A stretch of DNA of 64,000 nt from Thermococcus stetteri (GTDB lineage Archaea; Methanobacteriota_B; Thermococci; Thermococcales; Thermococcaceae): the NCBI RefSeq assembly GCF_017873335.1, contig NZ_JAGGKB010000001.1, positions 558,001-622,000 of the forward strand. Reading direction: 5' to 3'. The notes under the pieces are model-generated. The model was given only the letters and a program-made list of their open reading frames with translations. It was not told the origin of the DNA and did no database searches. Below are positions 8,539 to 16,649 of the stretch, one piece after another; positions within the stretch are counted from its first letter, which is position 1; each line of letters starts with the position of its first letter. A program made the position numbers and the translations under genes.

Positions 8539-9612
8539 TCACCCTAACTCCATAGCCTCGATCTCCCTTAAAGTTTGCTCCCGGACTGCTGGGTTGAATA
8601 TCCTCCCGGCTATCTCCCTGGCCCTCTCATAGTCCCCATACTCCGCAAGCGCCAGGGCCACGCCCCTGAGGATTGTGTCTTTCTTCCTGACGTCCTCTAT
8701 GTTCTCAGCAAACCTAAGGGCACTCTCCAGGTACCTCAGCTCCGTCAGCAGGAGAGCGATCCTGTAGGCGTCGGTAGGCGAAATTTCTATCTTGAGGAGC
8801 TCTCTAATTGCATTGTCGGTGATCTCAACGTACTCGGGGTTCTCAACGACTTTCATCCACAGGGCTACTTCAAGCTCCCCAATGAGGCGCTGGACACCAG
8901 AAAAAAGGTTCCTGATAAGGGCCAGTGCATAACGGTAACGCCCCTCGAGAAGGGCTTTCCGAACTTCTGGAAGCCCCACAGTTTGGGTTATTGTCGCAAG
9001 CCTGATCTTTTTCTCAACTGTCGCCGCTTTTTGATTAACGTAAAGCTTGTCAAAGATATCGAACGCCAGGTGATATAGCTGAAGGGCAAGCTGCGAGGGG
9101 AGGTTATCCCCCGCCGCTTCTATCAATTCTCCAATCCTTATCAGCTCGTCAACCTTCGTCCGATAGTCTCTCTCCGACTGCGAAACCAGATCAAAGGCGG
9201 TATCAAAAAGCCAGATAGCCGTTTCGCTGTCCCCTGTCAGTGCGTAGTAGTAGGCAATCATGGCCACGGCGTTTCCCCTGAGGAGGGGATCTGGGATCTT
9301 TCCCACAACGTCTAGGGCAACGTCAAGAAATTCCATGGCCTCATTGGGATACCCCAGCTTAAAGAGCACCGATCCAATCCTGGCGTAACCAACCGCCTTA
9401 ACGTACGGATCCTTCGAATGTTGGGCTATGTACTCAGCGTCGGCTATGACCTCAATAGCCCAGTCAGAGAGTCCTTTTTCGTTCATGATTAGAGTGATTT
9501 TTGTAAGGGCCTCTATTCTCTCTCCTTCATCATCTATCTGGGATGCCCTTTCAATGGCCTCATCAAACTGACCCCTCTCTGCAAGAGTGATAACGTCCTC
9601 AAGAGTTATCAT
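8539..9612 (-). CDS. TPR-like helical repeat protein
   Basis: The 357-residue, all-helical protein is made of degenerate 34-40-residue repeats, for example ERGQFDEAIERASQI, LFKLGYPNEAMEFLDVALDV, YYALTGDSETAIWLFDTA and AEYGDYERAREIAGRIF. The small and aromatic residues are spaced as in TPR motifs. No membrane segment or catalytic motif is seen. It is probably a scaffold, and partners are unknown. No SD is present before ATG 9612. A TATA-like TTATAAA on the minus strand lies about 21 nt upstream, so the mRNA is probably leaderless. It shares this TATA element with the divergent DUF531 gene. Confidence 0.72.
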   Translation of the reverse strand: MITLEDVITLAERGQFDEAIERASQIDDEGERIEALTKITLIMNEKGLSDWAIEVIADAEYIAQHSKDPYVKAVGYARIGSVLFKLGYPNEAMEFLDVALDVVGKIPDPLLRGNAVAMIAYYYALTGDSETAIWLFDTAFDLVSQSERDYRTKVDELIRIGELIEAAGDNLPSQLALQLYHLAFDIFDKLYVNQKAATVEKKIRLATITQTVGLPEVRKALLEGRYRYALALIRNLFSGVQRLIGELEVALWMKVVENPEYVEITDNAIRELLKIEISPTDAYRIALLLTELRYLESALRFAENIEDVRKKDTILRGVALALAEYGDYERAREIAGRIFNPAVREQTLREIEAMELG

Positions 9613-9632
9613 ATTAGGTTCTTAAGACTCAA

Positions 9633-9641
9633 TGTTTATAA
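9633..9641. promoter_or_regulatory. Palindromic TATA element between divergent genes
   Basis: GTTTATAAG reads as a TATA box on both strands (CTTATAAAC on the minus strand). It is about 24 nt upstream of ATG 9665 (plus) and about 21 nt upstream of ATG 9612 (minus). Both coding regions lack an SD, so both could be leaderless transcripts fired from one TBP site. The distances fit the archaeal TATA-to-start spacing of about 25 nt. Bidirectional use is an inference. Confidence 0.5.
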
Positions 9642-9664
9642 GGATTCTCCAAATATTCCGACCT

Positions 9665-10234
9665 ATGGTAATGATAACCATAGCGTTGTACAACACTTAC
9701 GACCCAAAACGCCTGCATGAGGCCCACGTGAGGGCAATAGCCAGAGCCGCGCCCATAGCCTACGCCTACGGTTTTCATCTTGCCCTGGTCGGTTTCCCTC
9801 TTGAAGGAAAGCCCCTGGAGATAGCAGAGGACATCAGCGAACATACAACGATCGGAGAAGGGGGGAGGTACCTTTTGGAACTCGCCAAATCAAATAAGTT
9901 TCATATATTGGAGTTTCCCAAAAGGGGGTTTCCTCCCCAGTTTGGAGTCCCCGTCGCGACGACGAGGAAGCCCCTGCCGGAGAAGGAGATAACCCCCCTT
10001 GATGTTGCGAGGGAGGCCCTTTCAGGCAAGAGCTTTCTTCTCCTCATAGGGCTCGGGAGGCATGGCCTTCCAGGAGAAATCTTTAAGATTGCAAGGTACC
10101 ACATGGACGTAACGGGAGGGAGAGTGAGCCTCGAAACATGCACCGCGATAGGTGCTATTGGCGCTAGGATAGCAACCTACATGGAGGCGCTAAAATGGAA
10201 GAGTGGAAAAAAGACCTCGCGTGGGTCATTTTAA
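9665..10234 (+). CDS. DUF531 family protein
   Basis: The protein has 189 residues from ATG 9665. It belongs to the archaeal DUF531 family, with an N-terminal alpha/beta segment (MVMITIALYNTYDPKRL) and a GLGRHGLPGEIFKIARYHMD stretch near the C-terminus, preceded by SFLLLIGLGR. That pattern looks SPOUT-like, but the methyltransferase knot cannot be confirmed by eye. No SD is present. The TATA box 24 nt upstream suggests a leaderless mRNA starting at ATG 9665 or 9671, and the frame upstream to 9632 lies in promoter sequence. Its 3' end overlaps the signal peptidase gene by 40 nt. Confidence 0.72.
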   Translation: MVMITIALYNTYDPKRLHEAHVRAIARAAPIAYAYGFHLALVGFPLEGKPLEIAEDISEHTTIGEGGRYLLELAKSNKFHILEFPKRGFPPQFGVPVATTRKPLPEKEITPLDVAREALSGKSFLLLIGLGRHGLPGEIFKIARYHMDVTGGRVSLETCTAIGAIGARIATYMEALKWKSGKKTSRGSF

Positions 10235-10689
10235 CTATCATCATAGTAGCGGGCATACACTCAGGCCTTAGGATTGCCCTCCACACTGGTTCGCCCCTAG
10301 TCATAGTCGTCAGCGGCTCCATGGAGCCGGTCTTCTACCGCGGAGACGTTGTTCTTCTGAAGGGGGTCACAGACCCGTCGCAGGTTGCCCTAAACGACGT
10401 TATAGTCTACGACCGTCCAGGTTATCCGTATCCCATAATTCACCGCGTCAGGTACATCTCCACCGTTAAACTCAACGGAAGAGAGGAGACGTGCTTTGTT
10501 ACTTGGGGAGACAACAACCCCATCCCGGATCCACCCTACCCCACGCCTCAGGGACCCCTTGAGGTCAGAATGCCCAACGGTATGATAGCCGGCTGCGTTC
10601 CAAGCTACGCCGTCGAGGCCAAGGCCGAGCTTGTGTTCCCAAAGATAGGCCTAATCCCCCTGTGGATAAGGGAGAAGATAGGGCTCTAG
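10195..10689 (+). CDS. Type I signal peptidase, archaeal (S26B)
   Basis: The 164-residue membrane protease removes signal peptides outside the cell membrane. An N-terminal membrane anchor (about residues 8-30) is followed by the catalytic Ser in VSGSMEP (S42), the conserved box with His in PIIHRVRY (H83), and the acidic WGDNNPIPD box, the Ser-His-Asp arrangement of archaeal and ER signal peptidases. A GGAGG site about 8 nt upstream supports ATG 10195 despite the 40-nt overlap with DUF531. It is directly followed by a C/D-box RNA. Confidence 0.88.
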   Translation: MEEWKKDLAWVILTIIIVAGIHSGLRIALHTGSPLVIVVSGSMEPVFYRGDVVLLKGVTDPSQVALNDVIVYDRPGYPYPIIHRVRYISTVKLNGREETCFVTWGDNNPIPDPPYPTPQGPLEVRMPNGMIAGCVPSYAVEAKAELVFPKIGLIPLWIREKIGL

Positions 10690-10694
10690 AACCT

Positions 10695-10757
10695 TGTAGG
10701 GATGATGTGAGGGTAGGTGGCTGAGGGTGTGATGACCTAATCGGCCCCTGACCTACA
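10695..10757 (+). ncRNA. C/D-box guide sRNA candidate
   Basis: All four boxes are present in order with archaeal spacing: C ATGATGT (10702-10708), 12-nt guide, D' CTGA (10721-10724), 4-nt spacer, C' GTGATGA (10729-10735), 12-nt guide, D CTGA (10748-10751). The ends form a terminal stem, GTAGG (10696-10700) with CCTAC (10752-10756). The D' guide would pair with an RNA containing CCACCTACCCTC. The D guide would pair with GGGCCGATTAGG. The fifth base from each D box would be 2'-O-methylated. Targets were not searched. No strong TATA lies upstream, so it may be processed from the signal peptidase transcript. Its 3' end overlaps the last codons of the convergent EamA gene. Confidence 0.82.
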
Positions 10758-11586
10758 TCCCCTTCTTCCCTACTATTATTCCAGTGACTATCAGAATGAG
10801 TCCCAAGATGGTCGATGAGGCTATCCTTTCTCCCACAACGAGTGAGATGAAAAAGAGACTCAGGAAGGGAACGAGGTAAGCTATGCTGGATGCAAAGGCT
10901 ATATCGCTCTCCACAGCCCTATACCAGAGAAGGAAAGTAATCCCCATTTCAAAGAGCCCAACGTATGCGGCACCGCTCAACCCCCACAGAGATGGAATCT
11001 GAAATCCCTCACTAACTAAAAGCGCGGTCGAAATATACATGAACCCAAAGAGGAAGTTCCAGAACATCTTCTCAACGAGGGGCCTTTCGTCCCTGAGGTT
11101 TAAAAGCCAGTAGGAGGCCCATATTACCGCACTCCCGAGTCCGAGGGCGACGCCTAATGGGTCGGTGAAGCTGAGCGATGCCAAGTTTCCCTTAGTTGCA
11201 ACTATCAGAGCGCCCAAAAAACCGAGAAAGAGACCAAGAATGGTTCTAATCCCCGGCCTTCTGCCAAGGAGCGGAATAGAAAGCAACACGAGCATCAATG
11301 GCCACGTGTAGTTCAGTGCCTGCGCCTCCTGGGCCAGAAGTCTGTCGTAGGCCGAGAAGAGGACGAGATAGTACAGGAAGGGATTTATCAGACCGAGATA
11401 AGCAGAGCGGAGGTTCTCCCTCCGGGGGGAGAATTTGCGGGCGTAAAGAATCCCAAAGAGGAGCAACGAAGTCAGGGAAGCGTAGAAGAGGAGCCCGAGG
11501 GGGGTAAGATACCTGAGCGAGAGCTTGAAGGCGCTGGCAACGGTTGACCAGAGGACAACGGCGAGGACGGCGTGCTTTCGGGACAT
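10753..11586 (-). CDS. EamA/DMT-family transporter
   Basis: The 277-residue membrane protein has about ten hydrophobic helices in two EamA repeats. The second repeat carries a typical LGSAVIWASYWLL segment and ends with GLILIVTGIIVG. Such drug/metabolite transporters export small metabolites. The substrate is unknown. I chose ATG 11586 (MSRKHAVLAVVLWS) because the longer frame to 11667 overlaps the 3' end of gcvT. A TATA-like TTTTAAAC lies about 24 nt upstream, so the mRNA may be leaderless. Confidence 0.8.
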   Translation of the reverse strand: MSRKHAVLAVVLWSTVASAFKLSLRYLTPLGLLFYASLTSLLLFGILYARKFSPRRENLRSAYLGLINPFLYYLVLFSAYDRLLAQEAQALNYTWPLMLVLLSIPLLGRRPGIRTILGLFLGFLGALIVATKGNLASLSFTDPLGVALGLGSAVIWASYWLLNLRDERPLVEKMFWNFLFGFMYISTALLVSEGFQIPSLWGLSGAAYVGLFEMGITFLLWYRAVESDIAFASSIAYLVPFLSLFFISLVVGERIASSTILGLILIVTGIIVGKKGM

Positions 11587-11614
11587 GACAAAAGAGGGGA
11601 GGGAGGGTTTAAAA

Positions 11615-12811
11615 TCATTCCTCCCTGAAGGCGCCGTACTTCTTGGGGTCATAGAAGGGCGGGGCAACGGTTACTGCCTTCTTGGGCTTGCCCCTTATCT
11701 CGACCTCTATCTCGACGCCGGGAACCGCGTACTCCGGCTTGAGGAAGGCTATTCCAATGCCTATTCCAAGGAGAGGCGATAGTGTTCCGCTCGTTACCTC
11801 GCCGATGAGCTCGCCGTCCTTGTAGACCTTGTAGCCCTCTCTCGGAATGCCCTTGTCCACCATCTTGAAGTGCACCATCTTGCTCGGAAGTCCGCGCTCC
11901 TTCTGCTTGAGGAGTGCCTCCTTGCCTATGAACTCCTTGTCCCAGAAGATCGCGAACTCAAGGTTGGCCTGGAGTGGGGTAACCTCGTCAATATCCGTGC
12001 TGAGGAGCTGCTTCTCCTTTGTCTCGTTGCCGTAGAGGGTGTACCCGGCCTCAAGCCTGAGGGTATCACGAGCGCCGAGTCCAGCAGGTTTTATGCCGTA
12101 CTTCTCGCCGGCTTCAAGTATGGTCTTCCAGACGTAGAGGGCCTTCTCGGGCTCTCCTCTCTTGCTCGGATCGGGGTGGTACGGGTTTGCGTCCTCGAAG
12201 TAGACCTCAAAGCCGTTCTCTCCCGTGTAGCCGCTCCTGGAAAGAAGAATCTTTATGCCGTCGAGCTCAACCTCTTTAGCTTGGAACCACCAGAGGTCGT
12301 TGATGTCTATGCCGAAGAGGTCTTTGGCTAGATCTCTTGCCTTCGGCCCCTGGATTGAGAACATAGCCATGTCGTAGGTCTTGTTCTCTATCTCGAGGTC
12401 TATGTCGCCGAACTTCTCTATTCCTTTTTTGATGGCGTTGAACCAGGCGTCGAGCTTCTCGAAGGCGTCTGAATCGCACACCATCATGTACTCGTTGTTA
12501 CCCATGTTGAAGACGAGGGTCTCGTCCTTTACGGCGCCCCTCTCATTGAGGACTAGGGTGTAGGTTCCGCTTATGGCCGGGGGTTTAGCTATGTCGTTGG
12601 TGGTGACGTACTGGAGGAACTCGAGGGCGTCTTTACCGCGGAAGAATATCTCTCCCATGTGGGAAACATCAAAGATGCCAACGCCGTTCCTAACGGCGAG
12701 GTGCTCCTCCTTTATGCTGGAGTACCAGATGGGCATCTCCCAGCCGGCGAACTCCTCAACCTTCTTGGCATGCTCATTATGCCAGTCGAAGATGTGAACT
12801 CTCTTAACCAT
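11615..12811 (-). CDS. gcvT: Glycine cleavage system T protein (aminomethyltransferase)
   Basis: The 398-residue GcvT transfers the methylene group from aminomethyl-lipoyl-H to tetrahydrofolate or the archaeal equivalent and releases ammonia. Diagnostic segments are [20 protein letters not shown] at the start, FDVSHMGEI, the [11 protein letters not shown] motif in the middle, [11 protein letters not shown], and the C-terminal [19 protein letters not shown] 12811 follows GGTGGT with 5 nt spacing. An upstream in-frame start at 12823 overlaps the SD. Other glycine cleavage genes are not in this window. A 7-bp inverted repeat sits just upstream of its TATA-like ATTATAAC (12843-12850). Confidence 0.92.
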   Translation of the reverse strand: MVKRVHIFDWHNEHAKKVEEFAGWEMPIWYSSIKEEHLAVRNGVGIFDVSHMGEIFFRGKDALEFLQYVTTNDIAKPPAISGTYTLVLNERGAVKDETLVFNMGNNEYMMVCDSDAFEKLDAWFNAIKKGIEKFGDIDLEIENKTYDMAMFSIQGPKARDLAKDLFGIDINDLWWFQAKEVELDGIKILLSRSGYTGENGFEVYFEDANPYHPDPSKRGEPEKALYVWKTILEAGEKYGIKPAGLGARDTLRLEAGYTLYGNETKEKQLLSTDIDEVTPLQANLEFAIFWDKEFIGKEALLKQKERGLPSKMVHFKMVDKGIPREGYKVYKDGELIGEVTSGTLSPLLGIGIGIAFLKPEYAVPGVEIEVEIRGKPKKAVTVAPPFYDPKKYGAFREE

Positions 12812-12854
12812 TGCAACCACCAATAAAACTCCAACCTGAGCGTTATAATCCTTT

Positions 12855-12885
12855 CCAATGCATAGGAAAATCTAATAAGCATTGG
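12855..12885. promoter_or_regulatory. Inverted repeat in the gcvT/usp intergenic region
   Basis: CCAATGC (12855-12861) and GCATTGG (12879-12885) form a perfect 7-bp dyad with 17 bp between the arms. It lies directly upstream of the purine-rich element and TATA box of gcvT, and before the universal stress protein gene on the other strand. The position fits an operator or activator site. The binding protein is unknown. Confidence 0.35.
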
Positions 12886-12913
12886 GGTGCAAAAATATAC
12901 TGAGGTGATCAGG

Positions 12914-13750
12914 ATGTTTGAGAAGATTTTGTATCCTACTGACTTCTCAGATATATCGCTTCACACTCTCCGTAACTGTGTTCCAGGCCTCTTCGAGATT
13001 GGTGCACAGGAAGTCCACCTCCTCCACGTCATAGACATAACGGTCGCTGAACTTCAGGCCTTTGAGCTTGAGGAGGTCTACAAAAACAAACTCGAAGAAC
13101 TTGCAAAAACGCTCAGGGAAAAGGGAATCAACGTCAAGACTTCCATAAGGATAGGCATCCCTGCAATTGAAATAGCGGAGGAAGCGGAAAGCATAGGTGC
13201 GGACTTAATCATCAGCCCAAGCGTCGGTGAAAACGTCTGGAGGCAGATGTTCCTGGGAAGCACCGCCTCAAACCTCGTCAGGGCCACAAAGAGGCCCGTG
13301 CTCCTCCTCAAGTATTCGAAGAAGGACGACTCCTTTGAGCTCCCGGTGGAATGTTCAGAGCTGTTCAAGAGACCTCTTGTTGCTCTGGACTTCTCAGAGT
13401 GCTCCGAGAAAATCACGGAGGCAGTTACAAAGTTCAAGGAGCTCATTGAGAAGGGTGTTCTGCTCCACTCGGTGGACTACGGCAAGATAGAGGAGCTGGA
13501 GGGCAACATAGAGGCCGCGAAAAAGCGCCTGGACGAGATCGCGGGTAAAATTGGAGTGGAGTTCAAGAAAGAGGTAATGGTGGGAACGGCAAGCCAGACA
13601 ATAATAGGAACGGCACTCGCCAAAAAGGCGACACTCATAGTCATCGGCAAGAAGGGCAGGAGCATAATCAAAGAGCTTATACTCGGTTCAACAGCGGAGA
13701 GAGTCATAAGGGACTCAAAACTCCCGGTGCTCCTCGTTCCGTGTGAATGA
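12914..13750 (+). CDS. Universal stress protein, tandem UspA domains
   Basis: The 278-residue protein has two UspA domains (about 1-140 and 150-278). The second domain has a full nucleotide-binding signature, GKKGRSIIKELILGST, i.e. G-2x-G-9x-GS. The first has a partial version ending FLGST. Family members bind ATP or AMP and act in stress signalling or as chaperone-like factors. ATG 12914 follows GAGGTGA with 5 nt spacing. The longer frame from 12887 runs through a TATA-like sequence and is unlikely. A C/D-box RNA lies antisense immediately downstream. Confidence 0.87.
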   Translation: MFEKILYPTDFSDISLHTLRNCVPGLFEIGAQEVHLLHVIDITVAELQAFELEEVYKNKLEELAKTLREKGINVKTSIRIGIPAIEIAEEAESIGADLIISPSVGENVWRQMFLGSTASNLVRATKRPVLLLKYSKKDDSFELPVECSELFKRPLVALDFSECSEKITEAVTKFKELIEKGVLLHSVDYGKIEELEGNIEAAKKRLDEIAGKIGVEFKKEVMVGTASQTIIGTALAKKATLIVIGKKGRSIIKELILGSTAERVIRDSKLPVLLVPCE

Positions 13751-13813
13751 GACCTCAGACTGGAACGGCTTCCACATCAACTTCGGTAGCTACCCTGTTG
13801 CCATCATCGGTCG
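13750..13813 (-). ncRNA. C/D-box guide sRNA candidate
   Basis: On the minus strand the order is: stem GACC (13812-13809), C box ATGATGG (13807-13801), 14-nt guide, D' box CCGA (13786-13783, one change from CTGA), C' box TTGATGT (13780-13774), 15-nt guide, D box CTGA (13758-13755), stem GGTC (13754-13751). A TATA box reading TTTATAAG on the minus strand (13841-13834) is about 25 nt from the expected 5' end, so it has its own promoter. The D' and C' boxes are imperfect and the guides are longer than the usual 12 nt. The D guide is the better candidate. Confidence 0.62.
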
Positions 13814-13842
13814 GGCTTAACTTTTTTCAGTCCCTTATAAAC

Positions 13843-14430
13843 CTACTCCCGTCTGCTCTCACCGGTCATCACGGCGCTGGCTATCATGTGGGCCAGCCTT
13901 AGGGGTTCGGGTATGAAGCCCGTCCTCGTCGTGACCCGGATAACCTCGGCAGCAGTTTTTTCATCGAGGCCAACTGCCTGAAAGTACAGTTTTTCAGGAA
14001 TAAGCTCCACAAGGGAGGGGGCCTTTCTGAGCAGGGTTATTCTCTCCTCTGCATCCTGGAAGTGCTTTCTCAGGGCATCTTCCATTGACAAAACGTCGGG
14101 CCTCTTTCTGATGACCACCACCACTGGGAGGTTAGTCTCTCTATGGAGCCTCTCAAGGTCAACGATGTTGAACCCTGCGTAGGTTATGCCCTTGAGCAGG
14201 ATCACCCTTAAGTCCTTGAACCGGGATGAATTTACAGCGTCTATCATGGCCTCGGTGGCGTCTCTTCCGTCAACGGTTATCCAGCGGGCGAGAACGCCAA
14301 CGACCTCCAGAGAACCCTTCATCACGACTCCGATCAGTATCGTCTTTTCATGTTTCAGCTTTGAAGAAAAGGAGAAGGCGCCGTCGTCGAAGCCGACCAC
14401 CCTGATCTGGGGCTTAACCTTCCGTATCAT
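13843..14430 (-). CDS. DUF99 / UPF0215 family, endonuclease V homologue
   Basis: The 195-residue protein belongs to the archaeal DUF99 group related to endonuclease V. It has the acidic FDDGAF motif near the N-terminus, the core strand [18 protein letters not shown], and the typical C-terminal [14 protein letters not shown]. Endonuclease V cuts at deoxyinosine, but activity of DUF99 proteins is not established to my knowledge. ATG 14430 overlaps the stop of cutA (ATGA). The longer frame to 14553 would overlap cutA in another frame and is rejected. Confidence 0.82.
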   Translation of the reverse strand: MIRKVKPQIRVVGFDDGAFSFSSKLKHEKTILIGVVMKGSLEVVGVLARWITVDGRDATEAMIDAVNSSRFKDLRVILLKGITYAGFNIVDLERLHRETNLPVVVVIRKRPDVLSMEDALRKHFQDAEERITLLRKAPSLVELIPEKLYFQAVGLDEKTAAEVIRVTTRTGFIPEPLRLAHMIASAVMTGESRRE

Positions 14431-14741
14431 TCGAATAGCACCTTCGCCATCCACTCGGAGTACTCGCGGTTGAGCTTGTCGAGGTCGATTCTGGCTATCA
14501 TCGGGACGTCGTAGGGATGGAGCTCCCTTATCGTCTCCCTCAGCTCCTTCCACTTGCCCACTTCGGTCTTATAGAAGGCTCCGATCTCCTTTCCTTCCTC
14601 AATCTTGCCCTCCCACCAGTACATAGCCTCGTGCTCCCTGAGGTTCGCGCAGACTATAAGCTTCCTTTCTAGGAGTTCCCTGGTAATCTTTCTGGCGCTC
14701 TCCCAGTCTGGAAAAGTCGTGTAAACGATGATCGCCTCCAT
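14427..14741 (-). CDS. cutA: Divalent cation tolerance protein CutA1
   Basis: The 104-residue protein is the usual length for CutA1, a very stable trimeric ferredoxin-like fold found across life and linked to copper tolerance in bacteria. Typical segments are [47 protein letters not shown] and a C-terminal aromatic-containing helix, [14 protein letters not shown] 14741 starts the family-length protein. A TATA-like TATTTATCC lies just upstream. It is translationally coupled to the DUF99 gene. Confidence 0.92.
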   Translation of the reverse strand: MEAIIVYTTFPDWESARKITRELLERKLIVCANLREHEAMYWWEGKIEEGKEIGAFYKTEVGKWKELRETIRELHPYDVPMIARIDLDKLNREYSEWMAKVLFE

Positions 14742-14811
14742 ACGACCACCCAAGGATAAATACCGGGCAAAACTTAAATCCCTTGCGGGCGATTCTAGAA
14801 CGGGATGTGGG

Positions 14812-15087
14812 ATGAAGCGCGTAAGGGCGCACCTCAAGATATACGGAAGGGTTCAGGGCGTGGGTTTTCGCTGGAGCATGAGCAGGGAAGCCAGGAAACT
14901 TGGAGTCCACGGATGGGTCAGAAACCTTCCGGACGGGACAGTGGAGGCCGTTATAGAAGGCGACCCTGAGAGGGTTGAAGCGTTAATAGGCTGGGCGCAT
15001 CAGGGGCCGCCGCTGGCCAGGGTGACAAGGGTTGAGGTAAAATGGGAAGAGCCAGAGGGATTAGAGGGCTTCAGGGTCGTTGGCTGA
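14812..15087 (+). CDS. acyP: Acylphosphatase
   Basis: The 91-residue enzyme hydrolyses acyl phosphates such as acetyl phosphate and carbamoyl phosphate. The catalytic signature [12 protein letters not shown] (about 12-23) holds the phosphate-binding loop and Arg. The [17 protein letters not shown] motif holds the catalytic Asn. ATG 14812 gives the normal length of a stand-alone acylphosphatase, and the extended frame upstream is a shadow of cutA. It overlaps the convergent ACT-regulator gene by 17 nt. Confidence 0.93.
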   Translation: MKRVRAHLKIYGRVQGVGFRWSMSREARKLGVHGWVRNLPDGTVEAVIEGDPERVEALIGWAHQGPPLARVTRVEVKWEEPEGLEGFRVVG

Positions 15088-15664
15088 TGGCCTCAAGAAG
15101 CACCCTCTTCGGGCAGTACTTGACCTCACAGTAGTTGCAGACGAACTTTTCTTTATCCTTTTCCGGCGTGTGGAGTATGAGCCTCTTGAAGCCTCTGATC
15201 GTTTTTATTTTGCCAAATGTCTCCGTTGAGAGCGTCCCATCAATGACTATGTAGATCTTGCTGGTCTCTTCCCTTAGGTTCCTTCCGAAGACCTCCATGA
15301 TGGGGGTGTTGTCTTCGGCGAGCAACCTGAGTACATCTGAAAACGCCATCTGGTACTGGTCCTTCTCAACGTCTATCTCCAGGACTTCCCAGCCCATGAG
15401 GGGGGCGACGTCTACCAGGCTCGGGAGCGGGTTCAGCCTCTCAAACACAAGCCTTAGCGGATAGGTCTTCTCTATGTACTCTATCGTATGGTAGATTATC
15501 TTTCTGTTTACGCCGATTGCCCTTGCCAGCTCGCTTATCGGCACCTCGACGTTCTTTATGTAGATTTTACCGTTCTTAACGCTCAGTCCGTTCTCAAACA
15601 GGAACTCCGCGACCTTTCTCCTCGCGGGGTAGTTCTTAAAGTAGGCCTCGAGTATGAGCATCAT
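15071..15664 (-). CDS. Predicted HTH/ACT-domain regulator of amino acid metabolism
   Basis: The 197-residue protein has a helix-turn-helix at about residues 42-70 ([31 protein letters not shown]), followed by an ACT-like domain, and ends with a cysteine pair cluster, [12 protein letters not shown] (about 177-188). That could bind metal or an Fe-S cluster. This matches archaeal proteins annotated as regulators of amino-acid metabolism with an ACT domain. SD GAGGTGA lies 6 nt upstream of ATG 15664. The Cys motif is the most unusual part and suggests metal or redox sensing, by inference. Confidence 0.75.
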   Translation of the reverse strand: MMLILEAYFKNYPARRKVAEFLFENGLSVKNGKIYIKNVEVPISELARAIGVNRKIIYHTIEYIEKTYPLRLVFERLNPLPSLVDVAPLMGWEVLEIDVEKDQYQMAFSDVLRLLAEDNTPIMEVFGRNLREETSKIYIVIDGTLSTETFGKIKTIRGFKRLILHTPEKDKEKFVCNYCEVKYCPKRVLLEAISQRP

Positions 15665-15764
15665 CTTTGTTCACCTCTTACTCATATGTGGGTAGGAGTG
15701 GATATTTAAATCTTTCCCCAAGCGTTATAACCTCCCAGTGCAATCCCTCATTTTGGTGGTGTAA

Positions 15765-16649
15765 GTGAAGCTGGACGTTATTGGCATCGGCAACCTGAAC
15801 TACGACATAATATTCACGCTGGAGCGCTTTCCAGAGTTCCACGAGAAGATCAGCGCCAGGGGTGCCCACTTTGGGCTTGGCGGTGCGGCCGCCAACACGA
15901 TAAGCTGGCTCGCCCACTTCGGCCTTAAAACGGGCTACATAGGGGCTGTGGGAAACGACGACGTTGGGGAAATGCACATCAAGTACTTCAAAAGCATCGG
16001 GGTTGATACCGGTGGGATAGACGTTGTTGAAGAGCCATCGGGCGTTGCCGTGGCGATGGTGGCGGGGGACGACAAGAGGATAGTCAAGTACTTGGGGGCA
16101 AACGCAAGAAGAAAGTTCAAGCCCGAATACGCATCGAGGGCCAAGTTCCTCCACCTCTCATCCAATCCACCAGAGCTTATAGAGGAGGCAGTTAATTTCG
16201 CGAGCCAGAGGGGGATAAAGGTCTCCCTGGACATAGGTGAGGCACCGCTCCCGCGGGAGCTTGAGGAGAAGGTGGACTACCTGATGATGAACGAGGACGA
16301 GTACAGGCGCAAGTACGGGAGCCTCGATCTAAGCCTGTGTCGGACCAAGAACCTCGTGGTCACGCTGAACGGCGGCGGTGCTCTCGTCAGGGAAGGGGAT
16401 AAAGTCTTTGAGGTCAGGGGTCTGAGTGCGAAGGTAGTCGATTCGACGGGCGCTGGAGATTCCTTCGATGCAGGCGTTATCTACGGAGTCCTCAACGGCT
16501 GGTCCCTTCTCGACTCCGCAAAGCTCGGAATGCTACTCGCGTACCTGACCGTCCAGAAGGTTGGAGCGAGGAGCGCCATAGTCCCGCTCGATGAGGTAAA
16601 AAGGATAGCAAAGGAGCTCGACCTGGACCTGCCCTTCAATAGGACTTGA
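15765..16649 (+). CDS. PfkB-family carbohydrate or nucleoside kinase
   Basis: The 294-residue ribokinase-fold kinase has an N-terminal [11 protein letters not shown], the glycine-rich substrate lid [21 protein letters not shown], and the PfkB signature [12 protein letters not shown] (about 226-237) with the catalytic Asp. Thermococcales have several paralogues acting on ribose-1-phosphate, nucleosides, myo-inositol or sugars. The substrate cannot be chosen from sequence alone. The start is GTG 15765 after GGTGGTG. It overlaps the convergent ABC permease by 14 nt. Confidence 0.82.
   Translation: MKLDVIGIGNLNYDIIFTLERFPEFHEKISARGAHFGLGGAAANTISWLAHFGLKTGYIGAVGNDDVGEMHIKYFKSIGVDTGGIDVVEEPSGVAVAMVAGDDKRIVKYLGANARRKFKPEYASRAKFLHLSSNPPELIEEAVNFASQRGIKVSLDIGEAPLPRELEEKVDYLMMNEDEYRRKYGSLDLSLCRTKNLVVTLNGGGALVREGDKVFEVRGLSAKVVDSTGAGDSFDAGVIYGVLNGWSLLDSAKLGMLLAYLTVQKVGARSAIVPLDEVKRIAKELDLDLPFNRT

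Noticed and set aside
14431-14553. N-terminal extension of the DUF99 protein
   Set aside because: It lies in the wrong frame over cutA. The ATGA overlap at 14427-14430 marks the true junction.
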